Shown piece by piece: positions 42,002 to 53,766 of a stretch of DNA of 64,000 nucleotides. Where the stretch lies: assembly GCA_014529385.2 (NCBI GenBank), contig CM043954.1, positions 7,815,806-7,879,805 of the forward strand. The letters run 5' to 3'. The DNA is from Adiantum capillus-veneris. Lineage: Eukaryota; Streptophyta; Polypodiopsida; Polypodiales; Pteridaceae. Each line of letters opens with the position of its first letter. Positions within the stretch are counted from its first letter, which is position 1. A model generated the notes under the pieces. That model was not told where the DNA came from. It saw nothing but the letters and a program-made list of their open reading frames with translations, and made no database searches. A program made the position numbers and the translations under genes.

Positions 42002-44533
42002 TTACTTGCCCGCAACTCTTTCAAGCACATGTTCTGAATATGGCAAGGGATAATGATCTCTCCTAGTAGTTGCATTAACTCTCTTGAGGTCCACGCACAC
42101 TCTTAGTTTACCATTATTTTTTGGCACAATGACTATTGGAGAAACCCATTCTGAGTGCTCAATAGGGTATATGAATCCACATTGGATAAGTTTTTCAATC
42201 TCCTCTTGTACAATTTTGGTGTACTTAGGATTCATTGGATAGGGCCGTTGCTGGACGGGTTTAGCAGTGTTGATCATGGGAATTGTATGTTGCACCACAG
42301 AAGGTGGAACGCTCTTCATGTCATGATATGTCCAAGCAAAGATATCCTTGTATTCCTTGAGGAGCTCCTTAAGTACAGACTCTTCAATTTCGGTAAGGTC
42401 TTGAGCAATAAAGACCGGCTTAGACTCCTCACCTGGTTCTGCTAATTCTATCTCTTTAACTACCGCTGGACCATCATAGACTCCATTGCTTCCATTGGTA
42501 GGTATTCGTTGGGCTTTGGCATACACAACCTTTCGCTCTCCCGTGGTATAAGATTTAAAATGTTCAGGAGCTGTATGTAAGTCAGCAGGTTCTTGTCCTA
42601 ACAGAGACCTTTCTTTTAGTTCTGCCTCCTTTTGTTGTTGAGCTAACTCTCGATTTTGACGTCTTCTTATAGTTCGACTCAATTTCGGCTCTGTAACCTC
42701 CAATTGAGCGAGGTCAATGGGTCGCGGGCTGCACCACATGACACTCTGGAGATGTTCACCCCAATTGTCTACTAGCTTTCGATGAGCATCACATGCCCCT
42801 AGATAGCTAAGCCATTCTGCAGTAGATCTTTCCTTGTTTATCCTATCTCTCACATTTGCTCGATATCGTCGTCTCTTATATGACCCTTGTTTCTTGTTAA
42901 GGTTTTGATTTTGGTAAATGTTTGAACTCGACTCGCCTGATAGGTCTTCGCTTGTATCTTCTTCACTCTCATATAAATTACCATAGATGGTCGTACTAGG
43001 CCTTGAGTGTTCAGTTTCTATACTTGGTTCACTCGATGTTTCCTCAGGTTCTGAATCCATTTCTCCCTGAGATTCCGTTTCTGATGTGTATTGGCCTGAA
43101 ACCTTTGAGGAATCATCAGTTTCACTCTCAGGTAGGTGTGCCTCTTTCTTATCATCGGATGTTACATGCGCTACACCTAACATGTTTATTGGTGCAATGT
43201 GTGGTATCTCTTCCCCATCTGGTGTTACCCAGGTTGTTCCTCTAGCTCCCCATGTATCTATAGTTGCCGCTAGGTGTACCCAATCGACATTGTCTGACTC
43301 GGCCATTCCGGGTAGGATATCCATATAAGGAGAGTTCTCCCCAATATCCGTGTCTTCGTTACACGTGTAACAATACTGTAATGGAGTTGAGTAAATTGTT
43401 GTGTCTGATCGATTATCAATGATGAATTTATTTTCTAGAGGATGCGTTCGACCACTTAAAAGATCAACTCGAATGACAGAGTCTTGGAACTGTAAGTAGA
43501 CGTGGTTTTTGGACCAGTCATGCACCATTTTTGCTTCCCTCATGAATGGACGCCCTAAGATCATCTCAAATGACATAGGATGCTTGGAAAAATCCATAAC
43601 AATGAAAGTCTGCCTTACCTTGTGTCCCAAGACCTTGATTCTGAGATCCTGTAGCATTCCAATAGGCGTAACAATAGATCCATTAGCCATTTTTACCACT
43701 ACGCTTGTGGCTTCAAGGTGAGGTCGCCCCATAGACTCCCAACAACTCTTTGTCACCATGCTGACTCCCGCACCACCGTCAAGGACCCCCTTTACAGTTA
43801 ATCCTTTAGTAGTGATTGGTAGAGTAGCATTAGATTCATCACCTTCAAAGTATTGCCCCAACTTGTTAACGGGTACTTCAATTACATATTCATGTCCCGC
43901 TAGGTCAGATGGTGGTGCTAAATGTTCGTCATCATTCATTACCGAGTCAGGTTTGTTCATATGTGCAAACTGTGGTAATCCGGCCTGTAATTCTCCATTG
44001 AGGAAGGCTCGAAGAGCTGAGACTAGCTCGGGGTCTTTATATAGTTTGGACATGATGGTGGTTCTAACTTCTGAAGACATGAAATCCATCAGTTTGGCAA
44101 TATTTAATGGCATCTTGTGGGACGTAGGACCCTGAAAAGAGAATGGTGAAGATGGAATCTCCACTTCCTCAAGGGGGTCGGGCATTCCCTCACCAAACAT
44201 TCTCTCTAGTAGGAAAGGTGTGTGTCCACTTTCAGATGTCCTACCCTCACTCTCTTCCCAAATGATACTGGGTATAGCTAACGGCCTATAGTTCTTGTGA
44301 GGTTGAACTTGTGTGGGAAACATTGTGTCCGACATCTGGATATGTTTGGGTTCAGGTTCTAATGTTCGTTGAGTTTCTTCCACCAAACCCCTCAGTTGTT
44401 GGACTCGTTCAATTTCCACTGTTGGGTCTGGATAGGTTCCAATCTTTCTCTTGCAATCCTCATTTTTTGTCTCTCGTGGCTTATCTTGGGGGTTCGCAAC
44501 TGGGTGGTTTAACTTTGAATACTCTTTTGGTAT
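42002..44533 (-). CDS. First protease and reverse transcriptase N-terminus of element A2
   Basis: Open from a TGA at 44534; first ATG at 44419 (805 codons). Protease at about residues 195-330 of that frame: KGVLDGGAGVSMV (D-G-G-A) and EMILGRPFM. Then a long acidic and serine-rich linker, a basic stretch (YKRRRYRANVRDR), the IELAEPGEESKPVFIAQDL linker and the first RT blocks (SEWVSPIVIVPKNNGKLRVC, VNATTRRDHYPLPYSEHVLE). Ends at TAA 42002. Confidence 0.85.
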   Translation of the reverse strand: MPKEYSKLNHPVANPQDKPRETKNEDCKRKIGTYPDPTVEIERVQQLRGLVEETQRTLEPEPKHIQMSDTMFPTQVQPHKNYRPLAIPSIIWEESEGRTSESGHTPFLLERMFGEGMPDPLEEVEIPSSPFSFQGPTSHKMPLNIAKLMDFMSSEVRTTIMSKLYKDPELVSALRAFLNGELQAGLPQFAHMNKPDSVMNDDEHLAPPSDLAGHEYVIEVPVNKLGQYFEGDESNATLPITTKGLTVKGVLDGGAGVSMVTKSCWESMGRPHLEATSVVVKMANGSIVTPIGMLQDLRIKVLGHKVRQTFIVMDFSKHPMSFEMILGRPFMREAKMVHDWSKNHVYLQFQDSVIRVDLLSGRTHPLENKFIIDNRSDTTIYSTPLQYCYTCNEDTDIGENSPYMDILPGMAESDNVDWVHLAATIDTWGARGTTWVTPDGEEIPHIAPINMLGVAHVTSDDKKEAHLPESETDDSSKVSGQYTSETESQGEMDSEPEETSSEPSIETEHSRPSTTIYGNLYESEEDTSEDLSGESSSNIYQNQNLNKKQGSYKRRRYRANVRDRINKERSTAEWLSYLGACDAHRKLVDNWGEHLQSVMWCSPRPIDLAQLEVTEPKLSRTIRRRQNRELAQQQKEAELKERSLLGQEPADLHTAPEHFKSYTTGERKVVYAKAQRIPTNGSNGVYDGPAVVKEIELAEPGEESKPVFIAQDLTEIEESVLKELLKEYKDIFAWTYHDMKSVPPSVVQHTIPMINTAKPVQQRPYPMNPKYTKIVQEEIEKLIQCGFIYPIEHSEWVSPIVIVPKNNGKLRVCVDLKRVNATTRRDHYPLPYSEHVLERVAGK

Positions 44534-44908
44534 TCATCGTAATTCCCTCTCGTGATCCTCCTCACTGGCTTTTTCCTTTGTAGTAATAGTTTTGGTCTTC
44601 ATGGTCTCTATCGAATCTGAGTCATCCTCAGGGTCATTCATACACACGGGATCCTCTCCTGTCCCAATGTTAGTCTTTGAACTAGGTTTTGAGCTAGAAG
44701 CATTAAGGGATTTCTTTCTTCGTGTTTTCTTCTTTCTCGCTCGGCCAATGGATGCAGCATCTCTCTCTTCGAGGATGTAATTTTGCTTTTGGAGCATCGA
44801 CCATGTGAGTGCATTCACTGGTGCTATGTTTATAGTTGGTGGTGTCCCATCAACAATCTCTATTAAGTTCAATGGTGTGATTTTCGGTGCGTTTGGATTG
44901 TTAGGACA
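44534..44908 (-). pseudogene. Gag-protease linker of element A2
   Basis: Same frame as gag and pol, between TAG 44909 and TGA 44534. Has PPTINIAPVNALTW, a basic run (RARKKKTRRKK) and an acidic end. The TAG removes a Gln just before the last Cys of the final zinc motif (CNSCGIDHLIA, stop, CPNN). Confidence 0.7.
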
Positions 44909-47900
44909 CTATGCGATCAAATGATCTATGCCACAACTATTACAAATGAGTATTGGCATTGCCAATGCACTCCCTTGACTTGTTTGCATTAGTGCAACAT
45001 TCTTTTGCATTTTAATGGGGCACTCAGCTACTCGATGTGGTCCACCACATTCGTAGCACTGAAGAGGTGGTCTCCTGGCAAAACTATTAATGTTTTGGCC
45101 TCTTGTTGCTAGCGCAGTAGCTTGATATACCGGTTTGATTTGTCCCCAATGGTCTTCCATATAGTACATGGGACACTCCTCAAGCATGTCGACTCCATAG
45201 GTGATACTAGAGTCTATGTCCTCTTCGCAATCTACATAAGTACTAGATGACTCGCAACCTATTTGGTTCATAGGTGTAACTCTTGGATGAGGGGGTTGCG
45301 GTCCTAGCACTGGAGGTGGCAACGGTGTGGTTTGGACCACATTTTGGGTTCTAGGGACCATGTGCTGTAATGGTAATTGTTGCTCCATGGGTGGGGTAGG
45401 CATCAATGCAGGAACTCGAGGTGAGTCTGCCCAAGCTATAGGCAGTCTATTTTCCATGATGCGTTTAAGCATTAGGCAATCCTTTGCTTGATGTCCATAC
45501 CTACCACACACGTTACAAGTCCCGTTAAACTTTACTCTGAAAGTAGGGCATTCACTCGTAGTATGTGGGCCCAAGAAGATTGAGCACCATTGCTGCTCCC
45601 TTCTTGGATACATATGAGTGTTTTGTGGAGCACGATTACCCCTAAGGCTTTCTTGGATGTCCTTGGTGAGATCTGCCAAATTCATCTCAGATATTGTTTG
45701 CTCTTTCACGATTGGCTTTATCTTCATTGGCTCATGCCCCGACTCTTGTGAGCTACTAGACTTCGGCTCGGCGGACACTCTTTCTCCTACAATCATTAAA
45801 TTATCCTCCAATTGGATTGCATTCATGGTGACTGCTTCCCAAGTAGTGATACCTCTAATGACTAGGCCATTATAGATACTTTCATGTCGTAGTCCCCTAA
45901 TGAATCTATCGAGCAATTGGTTGTTGTTGAATCGCTCGTTTGGATTGCATCGAGAATTCAAATTCTTTAGGCGACTAATGAAGTCTCTCACGGATTCACC
46001 TTCTTCTCGTTGGGCTTTGTGGAGCTGAGAGGCTACACCCCAAAGTACTCCCTCTCGTATGTATTCTTTTAAGAACAGTCTCCTAAGAGTAGAGTAGATC
46101 GTTTTCTCTTCTACTCTTAAGGTTCTATACCAATCTCCAGCCTTTCCGCTTAGGGTCAAACTCAAAGCCTTACACTTATGTAGCTCATTGTGCTCTTCCA
46201 AGGAATCGCACACATGTTCAAAGACTTCCATATGCTTTCTAGCATCTCCGTCTCCACTGAATTTATGTGTGAGCTTAGCTACTTGAACTGCCTTGCTCCT
46301 AGGCTCTCTATCAGGTGCACTACGTATGTTTTCCGCAATAGAGCGACCGATAGTTTGAGCAAATGCTGCCAAATCTCCTATTTGAGCAGGTATAATGGGT
46401 GTATGTGCTCCTGGAACCACATGTGAGATGGGAGTTGGCCTTGGCCTTGGCATACGCGCGGCTCTTGGGTCCCATATTTCGTATGGTGGTGTACCAGACA
46501 GTGGTCCAAAGTTTACAGGCGTGGCCCTAGGCATAGGGGGTGCCTGATATGGCATGTTATTATTAAATGGCATGGCTCCACTTGTATAAGAGCTCGGATA
46601 ATGCCATTGTGGATTGTAAGCTCTTGTAATAATCGGAGGTGTAGGAGCTACATGAGGCTGAGGTACGACAGGTGCACACGATTGAGACATACATGTAGGT
46701 ATAGTTGGGGGCACTGTGCTACTAGGCATCGGCGCAATGTTAACAAATGAACTCCATGGTGTACTTCTTGTCATGCTCACCACTGGGATATGCATGGTAG
46801 CCGTAGTGTCATTAAGAGAAAGATGAGCTAGATCTGAGAAGGTAAAGCTGCCACTTGTGGGCTCAGATTGTACTGAGGCTCCTGGCGAAACAACATATGG
46901 AGGATCAATGGGGCTCACTGAGGGAGTCTCCATTTGTGATAGGGTTGGTTGGTTGGCCTTTCCCGTATCCAAGAATCTCATTAGGCCTGTTGAAGGCATG
47001 TTGATCCCTGTGTTCTGTCTTTCTAACTCGACAATCCTATGGAGGACATCACAGACTTTCTGTTGTTGCTCATCTATGCTAGTAGCACCCGATGTGGATT
47101 TTAGAACATCTAACCAACCCACATGATAGGTGTGTCCTGTGTACCGATCAGTTAAAGCTTCTGCTTGTAGGTCATACTCCCAATTTTCGTTTAGGAATAT
47201 CCCATCTAGGCCTGGCGTGCTGGAGGTTTCCCTCGAAGTGGAAGCATTATTGCTCCCCATCGCTTGCCCCTCCGTGACTGCTACCTTGGGAGCACTCGGT
47301 TGCTCGGCTGGCATGATTGTTGTCATAGGAGCCTTTGCTTTCAGGGCTCGACTTTGTTCTAGCCTTCGTAGGTTCTCAATTTTCCTCTCCCTTGTTGCTT
47401 GCATATAGCATTCGATCTCTTGTATTTCGGCAAGACTCCTACTATCGGGTAGTAAAACCTCAGAGGGAGATAGTCCTAAAGGATCAGGAGGTGCAGTGGA
47501 TGGAACATTCACATGCACACTCTCAAGAAGCATAAGGTCTATTTTAGGCATGAATGACGAATTTACTTCCCCACTCCCTTCATTTATTTCATTAACCGCA
47601 TGTTCGGAGCGAGTAGCTCTACTAAGGGTCTCTTTTAAGCGGCTAAACACACTAGACCCGGGTTGTGGGCCCATGGCATGCATGTCTTGACTTGAACTAT
47701 CAGGGTTTGGTGTAGGATACCCCTCCATGACTTCGTAGTCAGAGGAAGAATCACTAGACGCGATATGAGGATATTGGGTCGCGCTACCTTGAGTCCCGAC
47801 CGAAGGTCCAGAACCTAGGGTGGAGGAATAATGTGTGCCCGCGTAAATGGAGGCACTACCAATATGCTCATGCTCTAACACTCGTCCAGAGCATAGGTTC

Positions 47901-47953
47901 ATATGACTTGGATTCCCTAGAAGTGTCAGTGAGTGCCCGTGAAGGCTGCTCAC
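44909..47953 (-). CDS. Gag of element A2
   Basis: 1,014 codons. The N-terminal 450 residues are low-complexity, rich in Ser, Pro and Thr. Gag core at about residues 555-730: KLTHKFSGDGDARKHMEVFE ... REEGESVRDFISRLKNLNSR. Zinc motifs follow: CNVCGRYGHQAKDC (C-x2-C-x4-H-x4-C), CYECGGPHRVAEC (C-x2-C-x3-H-x4-C) and the start of a third at the stop. Forms the virus-like particle by family knowledge. Start chosen at the first ATG of the open frame after the leader. Confidence 0.88.
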   Translation of the reverse strand: MSSLHGHSLTLLGNPSHMNLCSGRVLEHEHIGSASIYAGTHYSSTLGSGPSVGTQGSATQYPHIASSDSSSDYEVMEGYPTPNPDSSSQDMHAMGPQPGSSVFSRLKETLSRATRSEHAVNEINEGSGEVNSSFMPKIDLMLLESVHVNVPSTAPPDPLGLSPSEVLLPDSRSLAEIQEIECYMQATRERKIENLRRLEQSRALKAKAPMTTIMPAEQPSAPKVAVTEGQAMGSNNASTSRETSSTPGLDGIFLNENWEYDLQAEALTDRYTGHTYHVGWLDVLKSTSGATSIDEQQQKVCDVLHRIVELERQNTGINMPSTGLMRFLDTGKANQPTLSQMETPSVSPIDPPYVVSPGASVQSEPTSGSFTFSDLAHLSLNDTTATMHIPVVSMTRSTPWSSFVNIAPMPSSTVPPTIPTCMSQSCAPVVPQPHVAPTPPIITRAYNPQWHYPSSYTSGAMPFNNNMPYQAPPMPRATPVNFGPLSGTPPYEIWDPRAARMPRPRPTPISHVVPGAHTPIIPAQIGDLAAFAQTIGRSIAENIRSAPDREPRSKAVQVAKLTHKFSGDGDARKHMEVFEHVCDSLEEHNELHKCKALSLTLSGKAGDWYRTLRVEEKTIYSTLRRLFLKEYIREGVLWGVASQLHKAQREEGESVRDFISRLKNLNSRCNPNERFNNNQLLDRFIRGLRHESIYNGLVIRGITTWEAVTMNAIQLEDNLMIVGERVSAEPKSSSSQESGHEPMKIKPIVKEQTISEMNLADLTKDIQESLRGNRAPQNTHMYPRREQQWCSIFLGPHTTSECPTFRVKFNGTCNVCGRYGHQAKDCLMLKRIMENRLPIAWADSPRVPALMPTPPMEQQLPLQHMVPRTQNVVQTTPLPPPVLGPQPPHPRVTPMNQIGCESSSTYVDCEEDIDSSITYGVDMLEECPMYYMEDHWGQIKPVYQATALATRGQNINSFARRPPLQCYECGGPHRVAECPIKMQKNVALMQTSQGSALAMPILICNSCGIDHLIA

Positions 47954-48995
47954 CTAGTAATTTTGGGTGTTTTGCAACCCAAGTCTTTTCTTATTTTATT
48001 TTTTTTTATTTTTTGGTCCTTTTTTTTCTGACCCAGCTATAGAATAGAATGTATGATAGCTCAAAACGAGCGTCTCGGTCAGAGGGACGTGCCATGCTTT
48101 ACAGCCCTTCGTTTGGTCACTTTATGCCCTCGGAATCCCTAAAACCATCAATTTCTAGTAGGAAACTAGGCCCAAATTAGAAAGTCTAAGGGTGTAAGTG
48201 GGAAGAGAAGCGAGGAGAGTGGAGTACTTGCCCCACATGCTCTCATTGCCTCTTGAGGGGATAGGGTATATATATAAGAGTGAGTCTAGTATACATCATA
48301 AGACTGAGGCCTGAGGCCTGGGCTTGGGCTTAGGGAAATGATCCTGGAAATGATCCCGATCCCGATCAAAATTTTAGTGTAGCCCCCCAGTCACTCACGC
48401 TTAAATGTTTTCGGTTTTTTTTTTAATTTATTTATTTTTTGTTTTTTTTGTTTTTTTTTTTTAAAGGCGGCAATCGGGCGCGGTTTAGGTGACCCTTTCT
48501 TGGCCACACACATTGTCAACACCTACTTAACCTCTCTGTCAGCAGCTCACAGACAGCTCACTACCTTATCTACTTACTAACAGTGCTGCTAACCACTAAC
48601 TAATCTACTAACTAATCTGTTAACCACTCTGCTAATTGCTTAGTGACAGTGGGCTAACTATCCACCTACTTCCTCTCTCACTACCTTACTATGCAAATAC
48701 TGTGTGCAGGCAAACCTTGACAGAAAACTGTGTACAGACTGTGTGCAAACAGAAATTGCTAACTGCCTTCCTACTTATTCATTCACTACAAACAAGCTAA
48801 CAACTACTAATTGTGCAAAGACTGTGTGCAAACAGAAAACACAACATTATGCAGAAATCACAGAACTTGCAGACAATACAGAAATTAACAACTTGCAGAA
48901 AAATAACTCATTCCTCTTCCTCTTCCTCTTCTTTCCTACTACAAACAACTCATAGGAGAAGCACAAAGTGCCTCTTGGGCTTAGTGCAGGGCGAT
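47954..48995 (-). other. Leader of element A2
   Basis: About 1 kb between primer site and gag. 48050-48330 matches A1. T-rich stretches at 47990-48030 and 48410-48465. No coding content seen. Confidence 0.6.
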
Positions 48996-49013
48996 TCCCC
49001 GGCAACGGCGCCA
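48996..49013 (-). promoter_or_regulatory. Primer-binding site of element A2 (tRNA-Asp type)
   Basis: TCCCCGGCAACGGCGCCA, identical to the 3' end I know for plant tRNA-Asp including CCA; four bases from the 5' LTR. Confidence 0.9.
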
Positions 49014-49120
49014 AAAATGTGCGCTCCTTGCCGCACTGTCGAAGCAAGGGACTTGCCCAACACTGTGTGCGAGCCACAGACGGCTCCAAGCACACAACTA
49101 GCTTAACTAGTAAGATCAAA

Positions 49121-50710
49121 TGTAACATTTAATGGCCTAAAATCTTATGTGTAGCGGAATTTAGCATGAACATAGTGGGCATTTCATTAGAGTTGATTCC
49201 TAATGAGAATTACAAGAGTGCTTGGGTGGAGAGAGCAACAAAAAGCATAACACCTAGTTAGATAGCATCGACAATACTTTCAAAAGAGAGAGCAATTAAG
49301 CTATTGACAACAGTTGAGGACCGGATTTGCATGGAGCCGGTCCCCCCTCCAAAAGGCTTTGTATTATGGTTTCTCCCATCAAGAGAGACATTGTACAATA
49401 CAATTCTTTGTGTTCCTTCAAGACTAGCTAGTGCAATGAAGATGGAAGCTTCATACACCAAGCAAAACACTTAATCAAACACAACTTGAATTATCCCCGT
49501 TCTCAGACCCAAGACCTCACACACCTTCGAAGATGGTGAGAGCTAGCAGGGTATGAGAGTAGATTGAGAGGAAAAAGAAGTAACTTACGAGAAAGAAGTA
49601 CATCTCCTCACATAATCACTCATATTAGCATAGCTTAGCTTAGTAATTAGCTTGGTAGAGAAGATGAGCATGCATTGAAGCTTGGCTCTTGGTTGGATTT
49701 GCATCCACATGCCAAGAGAGTGTTGATGTAGGCTTCTATCTCACAAGCTTGGAGTAGGTGATGAGCTCTCCATTAAAGCTTGGGAGGAGATAGAGTAGTT
49801 TCCCTTCACACATGGTCAAGTGTGAGAGTGTGTGTGTCAATGCCAAGCAAAAATCAGCCCCCTCTCTCTCTTGGGCGAGCCCTAGCTGCTAAATAAGTCT
49901 GGCCTTTGCCTCATTGGACCTCCCCGGGTCAAGCCAATAGGAATTAAGCAGCATAAGTGATAGCCTTTAGACATGTGTCCCCCTTTCCCCTTTTGTGAGA
50001 GCTTTAGGTAATTAAATAATTAAAATAAACTCTCATTGGACCCCTTTGCCTCCTGGCCAATAGGAATCAGGCAAGCCATGGGGCTCCTAAATGCTCATTG
50101 GACCCCTTGGGAGACTGCCCAATAGTCTTCTAGGAGACTTAATTCTCATTGGTTTCTTTTATTAAATGTTTTTAAATTAATTAAACTAGATTTACTCTAG
50201 CTTAATTCTCATTGGTCCACTTCAAGGGTCTTCCAATAGGAATTGGGCACACCTTGTGGGCATCTGGCCTAGGGAGCTGACATGTGTCCCTCATTCCCTT
50301 TGTGTAAAGGGAGCCTGTGTGTGTGTGTGTGGCTTTCTCTCTCATCCCCTAGCTTTGGGGCTCGCCCCCTCCCATGTAGGGATGTAGAAAGACTTTTAGG
50401 GCACACACAAAGCATCCAATTTTCCCTAGGGTTGACCTTTGGACACAACCTTTGAATTTTGGAACCTTAGCATTTTGGAAGTCTTAATGGGCTGAACCTT
50501 AGGGTCTTTTTGGCCCATTGTTTCACATGGCTCTTTTGTAGATGGCCCCCCCTTTGGATCCCTATTTTCCCTCCTTTGGATCCCTACTGTGGCCGGTCTG
50601 CTAACTTAACCAATATTCTAGCTTTTTCTCCCTTGGCACTTCCCCACATTAAATGATCAGTTTAATATGAGAAAATCATTTAGGAGAATTAGATATTGAT
50701 TATTATGACA
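49121..50710 (-). mobile_element. Solo LTR of the element B family
   Basis: TGTAACATTTAATGG to TTATGACA, 1,590 bp, flanked by TCAAA (49116-49120 and 50711-50715). Matches the B 5' LTR (53767-55669) at both ends and in blocks such as GGAGCCGGTCCCCCCTCC and TTAAATGATCAGTTTAATATGA. No internal sequence, so probably left by recombination between two LTRs. Shorter than the B LTR (1,903 bp), partly from fewer internal tandem repeats. Confidence 0.88.
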
Positions 50711-50847
50711 TCAAAAGAGGGCAATGGTGTGTCACTCACCGCTCTATGCTCCTGCCGTGGAGGATTCCTCGCCGCGAAGAAGAAGGAGACACTGCTACGT
50801 CGCGCTCAACCGCTTCACTGGCGTCGTGCCACCGCAATGCTCGATCG

Positions 50848-50962
<115 letters not shown>

Positions 50963-51268
50963 GGAGGTGAAGAAGAAGAAGATGGAGATGGAGATGGAGC
51001 AAGAGCACTCTTCTATTGCACAAATGAGAGAATGAGTGAATTTTAGGTTTAGTTGGCTTTTATATGAGCTCACCCCATTCACACTTGGGGGCCCATGCTT
51101 AGCCAACTAATCCCTTGAATGTCCCAGTTAGAGTGCGCCTCTCATCGACGATCACTCTTACCCTTTTCCTATTGGTCCTACAAGCCCGGTACCTGACTCT
51201 ACCAAATACATAATACACGTCCGTCGTAGGTGATGGGGTGTCCGTGAGCCGTGAGGGTTAACATAAAT

Positions 51269-51469
51269 ACCTTACAATCTCAAACCCTAATGTTCCAATT
51301 TAACCATCTACTCAATCTAAATGTCAAAAATGGGATACAATCTGGAAGCTTCTACAAGCCCCACTACTTACAAAGGTAAAATGTCGGGTTTTCTCAATTA
51401 AAGAATAATTACAAAAAATAATATTCCATCAAGCAATCTTTCTCCGTAGGGTGTGTCCGACTGCTAACA
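51269..51469 (-). repeat. 5' LTR of element C, part 2
   Basis: Aligns with 15970-16173. Preceded by TAAAT (51264-51268), the right target copy of A2, and followed by ATCAT, the right target copy of C. Confidence 0.9.
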
Positions 51470-51474
51470 ATCAT

Positions 51475-52017
51475 CATCCTTCATTTTAGAGATAGCTCAC
51501 TAGGGATGCCATCAATGAAAACATCTTGGAATTCTTTTAGAAAATTAGGCAACTCTAATTCCTCTTGATTTCCTTTATTACAGGGATATGGTGTTCCCCA
51601 ACTCATTAGCATCTATGTACATGCTCTTTTCCTTGTAGTGAAATAGATTCTCCTTTCAAGGAACTTCATGTTGGAAGCCATGTGCTTAAACCATGGTGCC
51701 CCAACGATAACATTCTCATGTTTGAGAGGGGAGATGAAGAAATCCTTTTTGTCCAAATAGCTTTGGACATGAAGCCTTAATTTTCCAATGAAAGAAGTAA
51801 CTGAGACATCTTGCCCCTTGATAGCTCCATTGGCTTTCAATGCATCTCCCATCTTGTGGGCTTGTATGCCTAGCTTAGTAGTCAAATCCATGGATATGAA
51901 GTTGTGAGTTGAACTAGGGTTAAAAAAAATAATGGCATCATGCTCTTGCATCTTTCCCCAAGCATAGGAAAGGCGAAATCCTTGGCAATGAGCATCCTCT
52001 TTTGGAGCTTCAAACAT
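51475..52017 (-). pseudogene. Protease region of element B
   Basis: Minus-strand frame at 51613-52017 with IIFFNPSSTHNFISMDLTTK where a retropepsin has a D-S-G-A-T-H-N-F-I type site; the catalytic Asp is Asn. Later VIVGAPWFKH matches the protease C-terminus. Downstream ELPNFLKEFQDVF leads into the linker cut by element C. Catalytically dead. Confidence 0.7.
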
Positions 52018-53394
52018 AGAGACTCTAGGAGTCTCATTGCGGGCAATTCTCTTGGGGCAAGGACGATAACCATGGCCTTGCTCCCCACACTTAAAACATT
52101 TGTGGTCCTTACTAAAAGCTTCTAGCTCTTTAGGAGAGAGTTTATATTTACCTTTGTAAACTCCCTTCTCCTTGGACCAATTGTTGTTGTTATTGGAATA
52201 GCCTTGTAAGAATTTTGGGCATTGGTTTTCCCCTTGGCATCATTTTTGTCTTTATTTTCCATGGCCTTGACATTCCATCTAGCCCTTTGTTGGAAATTGA
52301 TACGTGAAGCAACCATGGTGTGGTGGATTACTTTGGTGATAGAACTAGGCCGTTGAGAGTTGACATACTCGGCCATCTCTTTGGGTAATCTCGCACAAAA
52401 TTGTTTCTTTTGCACGGCAAAGTATATCTTTTGAAAGATAGTAGTCTTGAGATGTAAATCCCAGACTTGTCCACATATTTGTGGATAGACTCATGAGAGA
52501 GAAGCTTTAAAATTCACCATTTGTTAAGCACTTTGTCCTTTGCATCACTTGCAAGGAGTTGCTCCATGATGGAAACTCGTAGAGTTTTCCATGTCTTTGG
52601 GGCTTTGCCGTTGCCACAAAGGCTAGCCCACCATTGATGAGCCGATTTTTGGAAGTGCATAGCTACATGGTGTATCTTGGAGGTCTCCAAAGGCTGCATC
52701 AAATTGTTGGATGAAGGCCAATACTTTATCGGTAGCACCGAAGATGCCATCATAGGTGAGAAAAGAGATACTCTTTCCTCTCTCTTTGAACTTCTTTAAC
52801 TTTTGTGACCTTCGCCATGCAGGGTAAGATTTGCGATGTCCTCCCATCTTGTATTCTGTAGGAGAATAGCCATAGCTTTCATCGGTAGAGGAGGAAGGTG
52901 AAGAAGAAGGAGAAGAGGGTGACCTCTTTCTTGCCCTTTTCTTCCTTTGTTTCCTCTCTTCCCTTTTAGAGTGACGAGGAGAAGGACTACGGGTTAACCA
53001 TTTACTCTTAGGAGGAGTTGGCGATTGTCTAGACCACCATCTTCATGGAACCATATCTTTTGAGGAACTTTGAGAGTTATTACTTTTTTGTTCTTTGGAT
53101 TCCTCCTCTCGTATGGGAGAGAGTCTTCTTTTGGGGGTCCCACCAAGAGGCCTCCTAAGCTCTCTCTCGAAAGAAAATCCCATAAGCACGAAGTTGTTGA
53201 GTAACTTCGGCTTGCAAAGAGGGGTTGGCAATAGCTTGTTGCAACCTAGTAACAAGATAATTAACAAACATGGGGGCATCATCATTAGCACCTTCATGTG
53301 CAAAATCAAAGTTATCAATGTTCATTCTGCTCTCTTGGTTATTGTCAACCATGTTAATTGAACTTATGTGTTTACTTAGTGTATGCTTTGGCAA
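52018..53394 (-). pseudogene. Decayed Gag of element B
   Basis: Pieces in several frames: an N-terminal region (53155-53394, LRAYGIFFRERA), basic stretches, then VLAFIQQFDAAFGD and VAMHFQKSAHQWWASLCGN (52514-52753), the Retrotrans_gag core. A zinc knuckle CFKCGEQGHGYRPC follows at about 52045-52090. Many frameshifts. Confidence 0.75.
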
Positions 53395-53747
53395 TCCAAA
53401 ACCTTAGTTGCTACTCCTCTTAGACTTTGAAAATAGGCAGTTAAGTATCTACACCCACGGCTCAAATTGGTTAATTATAGAGAGTAGTGGAGTGAGTCCT
53501 AACATAGAGAAGTTGCCAAGGGATAGCTCCTTTTGGACTTCTTATGGCTCAATAATGGTAAAGCCGTATGCAAGTCTAAAAAGACTCCATTATTAAGACC
53601 AAAGCTCCTGAGGTGTGCACCATATCCCACATAATGGGCTCAACAAACCGATAATAGATCTCAGTCCCGCTTACCCTAATATAAGTAACAAACTCAACCA
53701 TTGATAGGCTACTTAAGGACCTCTCTTCTTAAGCAAGAAAAGAGAAA

Positions 53748-53765
53748 CCTAATGCTCTGATACCA
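53748..53765 (-). promoter_or_regulatory. Primer-binding site of element B (initiator tRNA-Met type)
   Basis: Minus strand TGGTATCAGAGCATTAGG, the classic plant tRNA-iMet primer site, one base from the LTR. The 350 bp between it and gag is untranslated leader. Confidence 0.92.
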
Positions 53766-53766
53766 A

